64,000 nucleotides of DNA. Source: Luteimonas aestuarii. GTDB lineage: Bacteria > Pseudomonadota > Gammaproteobacteria > Xanthomonadales > Xanthomonadaceae. Of this stretch, positions 58,204 to 64,000 are shown in pieces. The number at the start of each line of letters is the position of its first letter. Within the stretch, counting starts at the first letter, position 1. The DNA lies in assembly GCF_004357985.1 (NCBI RefSeq), contig NZ_SMTF01000017.1, positions 22,798-86,797 of the forward strand, read 5' to 3'. Made by a program: the position numbers and the translations under genes. The notes under the pieces are model-generated. The model made no database searches and had not been told where the DNA came from. It was given only the letters and a program-made list of their open reading frames with translations.

Positions 58204-58860
58204 ATGACCGACCACCGCACCCGCTTCCTGCAGCTCGCCCTGGCCGCCGACGCCCTGCGCTTCGGTGAGTTCACGCTCAAGTCCGGGCGCACCAGTCCGT
58301 ACTTCTTCAACGCCGGCCGGTTCGACTCGGGCCAGGCGCTGGCCACGCTGGCTGGCTGCTACGCCGATGCCATCGACGGCGCGGGGCTCGACTTCGACCT
58401 GCTGTTCGGCCCCGCCTACAAGGGCATCCCGCTGGCCACCGCGCTGGCCTGCGAGTACGCGCGCCGCGGCCGCGACCTGCCGCTGGCGTTCAACCGCAAG
58501 GAGGCCAAGGCCCACGGCGAGGGCGGCACCCTGATCGGCGCGCCGCTGGCCGGCAAGCGGGTGCTGGTCGTGGACGACGTGATGACCGCGGGCACCGCGA
58601 TCCGCGAGGCGCTGGGCTTCATCGACGACGCCGGCGGCACCGCCGTGGGCATCGTGATCGCACTGGACCGGCAGGAGCGCATCGCCGATGGCGACCCCCG
58701 CTCGGCCGCGGAAGCGGTGGCGGCCGAGCACCGGGTTCCCGTGATTGCGGTCGCAAGCCTGTCCGACCTGCTTGCGTTCGTGGGCGAAAACGCGACACTG
58801 GCAGGCGAACGCGAACGACTCGACGCCTACCGCGCCCGCCACGGCAGCGCCACGGGCTGA
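58204..58860 (+). CDS. pyrE: Orotate phosphoribosyltransferase
   Basis: Converts orotate and PRPP to orotidine monophosphate in pyrimidine synthesis. At 218 residues: [19 protein letters not shown] start, [24 protein letters not shown] and the PRPP loop [16 protein letters not shown]. All catalytic residues are visible. Divergent from the PhnA-like gene. The placement near xth is common in gammaproteobacteria. Confidence 0.97.
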   Translation: MTDHRTRFLQLALAADALRFGEFTLKSGRTSPYFFNAGRFDSGQALATLAGCYADAIDGAGLDFDLLFGPAYKGIPLATALACEYARRGRDLPLAFNRKEAKAHGEGGTLIGAPLAGKRVLVVDDVMTAGTAIREALGFIDDAGGTAVGIVIALDRQERIADGDPRSAAEAVAAEHRVPVIAVASLSDLLAFVGENATLAGERERLDAYRARHGSATG

Positions 58861-58887
58861 TCGCGACCGCTGCTTGGGGATAGGCTG

Positions 58888-59547
58888 ATGAACATCCGGA
58901 TCGCCATTGTTGGAATCGTCCTGTGCGCCGTGCTGGTCCCGGCGGACGCGCAGCAGCGCCGCGGCACGTCCACGGCGGCCGTCGAACGCAAGCTGTATTG
59001 CTGGGAAGAAAACGGTCGCAAGGTCTGCGGCGACGCCCTGCCGGCGTCGGCCGTGGACAGCGCGCGCACCGAGATCAGCCCGCGCAGCGGCCTGCAGGTC
59101 GGCCAGGTCGGCCGCGCATTGACCGCCGAGGAGCGCGCCGCCGCCGAAGCCCAGGCCGCGCGCGACATGCAGGCTGCCGAAGCCGTCGCCGCACAGGAGC
59201 GCCGCGAACTGGCGATGGCCGTGTCCTACAACACCGAGGCCGACCTGCGCGCAGCGTTCGGCGAGCGCATCGTGCTGGTGGACGAAGCGCTGAAGACCTC
59301 GCGCATGGGCGTGACCAACCTGCGCCTGAGCCTGCTGTCGTTGCTGCGCCAGGCCTCCGACCTGGAGCTGCAGGAGAAGCCGGTGCCGCAGCCGCTGGCG
59401 AACAACATCCTCACCCAGCACAACGACCTGCTGCGCCAGCAGGCGATCATGTCCCAGCAGTTGGACGAGCGCGCGTCGCTGGACGCCGACCTCGAATACG
59501 CCGTGGAGCGCTACCGCGCGCTGCGCGGGACGCAGCAGGACGGCTGA
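58888..59547 (+). CDS. Secreted coiled-coil protein of unknown function
   Basis: A 219-residue exported protein: signal peptide 1-21 (IVLCAVLVPADA|QQR), a short DUF4124-like beta segment with two Cys (LYCWEENGRKVCGDALP), and a long Ala/Glu-rich helix (about 78-215) with heptad character (LTAEERAAAEAQAARDMQ, LRQQAIMSQQLDERAS). Conserved in Xanthomonadaceae downstream of pyrE as far as I recall; function unknown. Starts 27 bases after pyrE. Confidence 0.75.
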   Translation: MNIRIAIVGIVLCAVLVPADAQQRRGTSTAAVERKLYCWEENGRKVCGDALPASAVDSARTEISPRSGLQVGQVGRALTAEERAAAEAQAARDMQAAEAVAAQERRELAMAVSYNTEADLRAAFGERIVLVDEALKTSRMGVTNLRLSLLSLLRQASDLELQEKPVPQPLANNILTQHNDLLRQQAIMSQQLDERASLDADLEYAVERYRALRGTQQDG

Positions 59548-59575
59548 GCGCGGGCGGCGCACCCGTTGCCGCGCC

Positions 59576-60502
59576 ATGGGCAGCGCACGCCGGCGTCCGC
59601 CGGCCATCGATGGCGTCGGCGCAAGCCGCTTCCAGGTCCCGCCCGGGCCATCGGCCACCGTGCTGGATGCGCTGTGCGCCGCGTTCCCTGCCATTCCCGC
59701 CAGCCAGTGGCGCGAACGCTTCGCCCGCGGCCATGTGCTGGATGCCGACGGCCATCCCTTGCCCGCCAATGCCGCCGCTCGCGCCGGTCTGGAATTGCAC
59801 TACTACCGCGACGTCCCCGATGAGCCCCTGATCGTCGGCGAAGCGCGCGTCCTGCATCGCGACGCGCACCTGCTGGTGGCCGACAAACCCCATTTCCTGC
59901 CAGTGGTGCCGGCGGGCCGCTTCGTGCGCGACACGCTGCTGGCGCGGCTGGTGCGCCAGACCGGCATCGACACGCTGGTGCCGCTGCATCGGATCGACCG
60001 CGCGACCGCCGGCTTGGTGCTGTTCTCGGTCGAACCGCGCACGCGCGACGCGTACCAGGCGCTGTTCCGCGAGCGACGCATCCGCAAGCGTTATGCAGCG
60101 CTCGCGCCAGCGCTGCCAGGACGGTCGTTCCCGTTGACGCATTGCAGCCGCATCGTGCGCGGCGAGCCGTTCTTCCGTATGCGCGAGGTCGACGGCGAAC
60201 CCAACAGCGAGACGCGCATCGAGGTGCTGTCGCGCGATGCAGCGCACTGGCGCTACGCGCTGGAGCCGGTCACCGGCCGCAAGCACCAGTTGCGCGTGCA
60301 CATGGCCTCGCTGGGCGCACCGATCCTGGGCGATCCGCTGTATCCGGATCTCGATGAGACGGCCCTTGCGCAGGATGGCGCGCCCCTGCAATTGCTGGCG
60401 CAGTCGCTGGCGTTCGAAGACCCGCTGGATGGCACGGCTCAATGCTTCGAGAGCGAGCAATCGCTCTTCGCACCCTCTCCCCCCGGGAGAGGGCCGGGGT
60501 GA
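59576..60502 (+). CDS. RluA-family pseudouridine synthase
   Basis: A 308-residue RNA pseudouridine synthase. Catalytic Asp in LHRIDRATAGLVLFS (about 142), preceded by VLHRDAHLLVADKPHFLPVVPAG, and followed by GRKHQLRVHMASLG. An S4-like N-terminal segment (WRERFARGHVLDADG) is present. The C-terminal eight or so residues (PSPPGRGPG) come from a GC-rich repeat that also gives the stop codon. Position in rRNA or tRNA cannot be told; xanthomonad members of this length are usually called RluA/TruC-like. Confidence 0.88.
   Translation: MGSARRRPPAIDGVGASRFQVPPGPSATVLDALCAAFPAIPASQWRERFARGHVLDADGHPLPANAAARAGLELHYYRDVPDEPLIVGEARVLHRDAHLLVADKPHFLPVVPAGRFVRDTLLARLVRQTGIDTLVPLHRIDRATAGLVLFSVEPRTRDAYQALFRERRIRKRYAALAPALPGRSFPLTHCSRIVRGEPFFRMREVDGEPNSETRIEVLSRDAAHWRYALEPVTGRKHQLRVHMASLGAPILGDPLYPDLDETALAQDGAPLQLLAQSLAFEDPLDGTAQCFESEQSLFAPSPPGRGPG
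60468..60502. repeat. GC-rich hairpin repeat at the 3' end of the pseudouridine synthase gene
   Basis: CCCTCTCCCCCCGGGAGAGGG, a near-perfect palindrome then gccggggtgaggg. Same class as the repeats at 52243 and 57554; overlaps the coding end. Confidence 0.7.
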
Positions 60503-60656
60503 GGGTCGGCGAAGCGACCGTGGCCCCGGTCGCGACGCAGCCGCCGCATCGAACCGGCACCGAAGGTCGCTTGCATGTCGGCCGTCGGAACCACGCCACC
60601 CCTGTGCTCGGAACAGAGGCCTGCAGGACACCATGCCCCATGCCCGGCGCATCCGC

Positions 60657-61913
60657 TTACGCGCGCATGGCTCCCCCGCCGCGCAACCACGCCAGCACCC
60701 CCTCCGCCGCCACCGCACCACTGGCGAAGCACGCGGTCAGCAGGTAACCCCCGGTCGGCGCTTCCCAGTCCAGCACCTCGCCCGCCACGAACACGCCGGG
60801 CAGCGCGCGCAGCATCAACCCGTCGTCCAGCGCTTCCAGGCGCACGCCACCGGCGCTGCTGATCGCTTCGTCGATCGGCCGCGGCCGCAACAGCCGCAGC
60901 GGCAGGCGCTTGATGGCGTCCGCCACGCGCTGCGGATCGTCCATCGCCTCGCGCGGCAGCACCTCGTGCAGCAGGCCGGCCTTGACGCCCTGCATCCCGG
61001 CTTCGCGGCGCAGGTGTTCGCTGCGGCTGCGCTTGCCGCGCGGTCGCGACAACGCGGCCTGCAGTTGCGGCAGGCTGCGATCCGGCGCGAGGTCGAGCGT
61101 GATGTCGGCATGGCCGCCGCGCGCGATGCGATCACGCAGCATCGCCGACAGTGCATACACCACGCTGCCCTCCAGCCCGGTCGCCGTGGCCACGCATTCG
61201 CCCTGCAGCGCGCGCGGCGCGCCGTCACCGTCATCCCAATGCACGACGACCGGTTTCACCGGCGCACCGGCGTGGCGCTGCGCGAAATGCGCACTCCAGT
61301 CGAGGTCGAAGCCGCAGTTGGCCGGCAGCAGCGGCGCAACGTCCACGCCGTGCGCCCGCAGCACCGGGACCCAGGCACCGTCGGAACCGAGCTCCGGCCA
61401 GCTGCCGCCGCCCAATGCCAGCACGGCGGCATCCGCTTGCGCCGTGCGTTCGCCCTGCGGCGTGTCGAAACGCAATGCGCCCTGGTGCGTCCATCCGGCC
61501 CAGCGATGCTGCACATGGAAGGCCACGCCCTGCTCGCGCAGGCGCCGCACCCAGCCACGCAACAGCGGCGCCGCCTTGCGGTCGCGCGGGAACACGCGTC
61601 CCGACGTGCCCACGTAGGTCTCGATGCCGAAGCCCCGCGCCCATTCACGCAGGGCGTCGGCATCGAACCCGCGCAACCAGCGCGCCACCGCCTCGCTGCG
61701 CGCACCGTAACGGCTGGCGAACACATCGAACGGATCGGAATGGGTGAGGTTCAGCCCGCCCTTGCCCGCGATCAGGAACTTGCGGCCCACCGAACCCTTC
61801 GCTTCGTACAGGTCCACCACCACGCCCGCCGCTCGCAGGCGCTCGGCGGCGAACAGTCCGGCGGGGCCGCCGCCGATGACGGCGACCCGATGAGGCGGAG
61901 GGAACCCAGGCAT
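60657..61913 (-). CDS. BaiN/HI0933-type flavoprotein
   Basis: A 418-residue FAD-dependent oxidoreductase-like protein of the TIGR03862/BaiN family. Dinucleotide motif VAVIGGGPAGLFAAERL (about 9-25), then GRKFLIAGKGGLNLTHSD, VFPRDRKAAPLL, ALGGGSWPELGSDG, and the C-terminal FAD contact FVAGEVLDWEAPTGGYLLT. Related NAD(P)/FAD-dependent oxidoreductases include reductases of unsaturated ketones; the substrate here is unknown. ATG 61913 is used because the FAD motif follows closely. Confidence 0.9.
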   Translation of the reverse strand: MPGFPPPHRVAVIGGGPAGLFAAERLRAAGVVVDLYEAKGSVGRKFLIAGKGGLNLTHSDPFDVFASRYGARSEAVARWLRGFDADALREWARGFGIETYVGTSGRVFPRDRKAAPLLRGWVRRLREQGVAFHVQHRWAGWTHQGALRFDTPQGERTAQADAAVLALGGGSWPELGSDGAWVPVLRAHGVDVAPLLPANCGFDLDWSAHFAQRHAGAPVKPVVVHWDDGDGAPRALQGECVATATGLEGSVVYALSAMLRDRIARGGHADITLDLAPDRSLPQLQAALSRPRGKRSRSEHLRREAGMQGVKAGLLHEVLPREAMDDPQRVADAIKRLPLRLLRPRPIDEAISSAGGVRLEALDDGLMLRALPGVFVAGEVLDWEAPTGGYLLTACFASGAVAAEGVLAWLRGGGAMRA

Positions 61914-61999
61914 CACCGCATTATCGCCGCCATCCGTTGACGGGAGCCGATCCGGGATAGCGCTAACATGGGTCTGGGCATGCGGACGTGGAGGCGGAG

Positions 62000-63121
62000 A
62001 TGACGACACCCCGGACCAACGGCTGGACACGGCGGCAGGCGCTGCAATCGCTGGCCCTGGCCAGCGCTGCAGGCGTCGTGCCGAAAGGCTTCGCGGAGCA
62101 GGGTGCGCAACGCAGGATCGGCGTGGCACTGGTCGGGCTGGGCGGCTACAGCCGCGACCTGCTGGCCCCGGCGCTGCAGCTGACCCGGCATTGCCGGCTC
62201 GCCGGCATCGTGACCGGCTCGCCCGGCAAGATTCCCGAATGGCAGGGCAAGTACGACATCCCCGACGGCAACGTCTACAGCTACGACGACTTCCACCGCA
62301 TCGCCGACAACCCGGACATCGACGCGGTCTACATCGTCACCCCCAACCACCTGCACAAGCCGCAGACGCTCACCGCCGCCAACGCCGGCAAGCACGTCTG
62401 GTGCGAGAAGCCGATGGCGATGGACGCCGCCGAAGGCGAGGCCATGGTCAAGGCCTGCCGCGACAACCGCGTGCAGCTGACCATCGGCTACCGCATGCAG
62501 CACGAACCCAACACGCGCCGGTTCATGGCGATGGCGGAGGAGCGACCGTTCGGCCGCATCATCAAGCTGCGCGCCGACGCCGGCTGGTTCGGCTTCCGCG
62601 ACGGCCCCAGCGACGCCTGGCGCACCAAACCCGAGTTCGGCGGCGGCGCGATGTACGACATGGGCGTGTATTGCGTGAACGCCGTGCGCTATGCCAGCGG
62701 GCTGGACCCCGTCGCCATCCGCGCCTGGGACGAAACCGCGCGCCGCGACATCTTCCCCGACGTCGACGAAACCATGCGTTTCCTGCTGGAATTCCCCGGC
62801 GACATCGTCGCCGAGTGCACCACCAGCTTCGGCCGCAACCTCAACACCCTGCAGGTGGACTGCGAACGCGGCTGGTACGTGATGTCGCCGTTCCAGGGCT
62901 ACGAAGGCAACGCCGGCCGCGCCAGCGACGGCACCGTGTTCGAGCCGCAGCTGGGCAAGACCCCGCGCATGCAGGCCGAACAGATGGACCAGGACGCACT
63001 GGCGATCCTCAACAACACCGCGCCTCGTGTGCCCGGCGAAGACGGCGTGGCCGACATGCGCGTGCTGGATGCGGCGTTCGAGTCGGCGCGCAACAACGGC
63101 ACAAGGATCGAAATCCCATAG
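62000..63121 (+). CDS. Gfo/Idh/MocA oxidoreductase with Tat signal
   Basis: A 373-residue periplasmic NAD(P)-binding oxidoreductase. Tat signal WTRRQALQSLALASAAG near 8-24. Rossmann motif VALVGLGGYSRDLLAPAL, then AVYIVTPNHLHKPQTL and the catalytic CEKPMAMDAAEGEAMV, GYRMQHEPNTRRF and FGGGAMYDMGVYCVNAVRYASG. Like glucose-fructose oxidoreductase, it probably carries a tightly bound cofactor through Tat export. ATG 62000 (not GTG 61988) is preferred: GAGG lies 5 bases upstream. Stop codon TAG starts a REP-like palindrome. Confidence 0.93.
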   Translation: MTTPRTNGWTRRQALQSLALASAAGVVPKGFAEQGAQRRIGVALVGLGGYSRDLLAPALQLTRHCRLAGIVTGSPGKIPEWQGKYDIPDGNVYSYDDFHRIADNPDIDAVYIVTPNHLHKPQTLTAANAGKHVWCEKPMAMDAAEGEAMVKACRDNRVQLTIGYRMQHEPNTRRFMAMAEERPFGRIIKLRADAGWFGFRDGPSDAWRTKPEFGGGAMYDMGVYCVNAVRYASGLDPVAIRAWDETARRDIFPDVDETMRFLLEFPGDIVAECTTSFGRNLNTLQVDCERGWYVMSPFQGYEGNAGRASDGTVFEPQLGKTPRMQAEQMDQDALAILNNTAPRVPGEDGVADMRVLDAAFESARNNGTRIEIP

Positions 63122-63145
63122 GGCGGGTCTAGACCCGCCATTACG
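63119..63145. repeat. REP-like palindrome overlapping stop codon, near RAYT gene
   Basis: TAGGGCGGGTC-TA-GACCCGCCATT: 8-bp perfect palindrome beginning at the oxidoreductase stop. Same form as 31067-31087. A RAYT transposase gene, of the type that spreads such repeats, lies 85 bases away. Confidence 0.75.
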
Positions 63146-63229
63146 CCCCCCCTCGACGTCCGTGTCGATTTTCCCCATCCCGCGTCAACGCCACGCTTCA
63201 ACGCCCCCGTTGAATCCCCCGCAAGACCA

Positions 63230-63756
63230 TCACTCACCCCAACGGCCTCCGCCACCATCCTCAACCGCCCAGTCTTTCCCCACCAATCCTCGGCTGATCT
63301 CCCGATGCAGGGAGCTGTAGCGCCAATCCGCCGCCCGCTGCACGTAGCCATGCTTGACCGGATTGAAATGGATGTAGTCGACATGCCGTTGCAGGTTATC
63401 CTCGTCGAGGATCAGATGTTCCCAGAAGCGGCGCTGCCAGATCCCACGCTCACCCTTTGCCAGCCGTCGAGTCGAACGCCTTTCCCCGTTGGGAACCATC
63501 CGGGAAAACCTCGTCTTGATGTGACGCCAGCGCGTAGCATTGTCCGCATCGCCGTCCGGCAATCGCCGGACGCAATGCAGGTGATCCGGCAGCACAACGA
63601 TGGCCTCGATCGCGAGGGTCGTGCCGCACGCGCCTCGCGGAAAGCCACGCGCAAGGCGTCGATGCGGTCGACCAGCAGCGTCCGCCTGCGCTCCAGCAGG
63701 TTGACCGTGAAGAAGTAGGTGCCGCCCGGCCCCCATGCGCGACGATATCGGGACAT
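63230..63756 (-). pseudogene. REP-associated tyrosine transposase (RAYT), frameshifted
   Basis: Single-domain Y1/HUH transposase of the RAYT group, split by a frameshift near 63620-63630. The N-terminal frame (from ATG 63756) reads MSRYRRAWGPGGTYFFTVNL and DRIDALRVAFREARA. The C-terminal frame continues AIEAIVVLPDHLHCV (HUH motif HLH), TRFSRMVPNGER, KGERGIWQRRFWEHLI and HVDYIHFNPVKHGYV (catalytic Tyr). All motifs are intact, so a one-base change is the only visible defect; a sequencing error cannot be excluded. Confidence 0.85.
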
Positions 63757-63911
63757 GCACCGAACATCGTTGATCGCGCCGATTGAGGGTATCCGGGAGT
63801 GCCTTGGCACCTTGTCAGGAAATGCCGTGCACCCCGGTTCGCCTGGCCACCACTCTCCAGACGGAGGTCGTTTACCCAACGCGTGTAATGACCCAGCGGT
63901 TTCTGCACAGG

Positions 63912-64000
63912 TCAGGCCGCTAATGCATATGCCTCAGCGGGTGTCTTCATGCCCAGCGCCTGGTGTGGGCGCCGGTGGTTATAGAACTGGATCCAGTCGC
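63912..64000 (-). mobile_element. IS3-family transposase, C-terminal end (element continues past window)
   Basis: Minus-strand frame DWIQFYNHRRPHQALG, MKTPAEAYALAA, stop TGA at 63914-63912. This is the end of an IS3-family OrfB integrase-type transposase; only 29 codons are inside the window. The element's terminus probably lies between 63756 and 63911. The end sequence cannot be delimited without the other end. Confidence 0.85.

Overview
The window is GC-rich chromosomal DNA of a gammaproteobacterium, almost certainly of the Xanthomonadaceae/Lysobacteraceae (Luteimonas, Lysobacter or Pseudoxanthomonas-like). Evidence for this: a homodimeric-type aceE, an XAC0095-like small protein, the long CGFS glutaredoxin-HesB-rhodanese fusion, large TonB-dependent receptors paired with secreted hydrolases, and many short GC-rich hairpin repeats at gene ends. 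No rRNA, tRNA or CRISPR array was seen.

Layout. 1-2809: two secreted serine hydrolases (S41 peptidase cut by the left edge, class C beta-lactamase-like protein). 2981-4384: a duplicated-domain secreted protein, a frameshifted zinc-ribbon gene, an XAC0095-like gene with a structured leader, and a terminator with no obvious gene. 4385-9116: an AT-richer accessory island with a predicted SRA-like/HNH modification-dependent nuclease and a small membrane protein on +, and on - a tightly coupled three-gene module (winged helix plus PD-(D/E)XK-like protein, Ser/Thr kinase, conserved uncharacterised protein). The first gene of that module begins on the stop codon of a diverged fragment of the aceE 3' end; the intact aceE lies about 6 kb away. 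9319-15273: SLC13 transporter, glutaminase, TPR protein, and a HicA toxin gene with a ruined hicB. 15364-23566: aceE, a histidine kinase with two receiver proteins, and maeB. 23680-31723: TonB receptor with secreted alpha/beta hydrolase, and a hybrid kinase with a LuxR-type regulator. 31808-34165: S41 lipoprotein and rsgA.

34231-49490 looks like one functional neighbourhood for glutamate scavenging: dgcN-dgcA-D-aminoacylase-gltS, a TonB receptor, two divergent gamma-glutamyltransferases, a LysR regulator and an M14 carboxypeptidase lipoprotein. A 15-bp palindrome of form ATARCYnnnRGYTAT occurs four times here, always in intergenic DNA: before dgcN, before the TonB receptor and twice between the gamma-glutamyltransferases. 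I propose a LysR-controlled regulon for D-glutamate or gamma-glutamyl compounds.

49571-63121 is mostly housekeeping: an overlapping aminotransferase-SGNH hydrolase-methyltransferase operon, polysaccharide deacetylase, glutaredoxin fusion, xth-ampG operon, pyrE, an RluA-type pseudouridine synthase, a BaiN-type flavoprotein and a Tat-exported oxidoreductase. 63122-64000 holds a REP-like palindrome, a frameshifted RAYT transposase and the end of an IS3-family element cut by the right edge.

All assignments come from reading sequence and recalling families; no database search was run.
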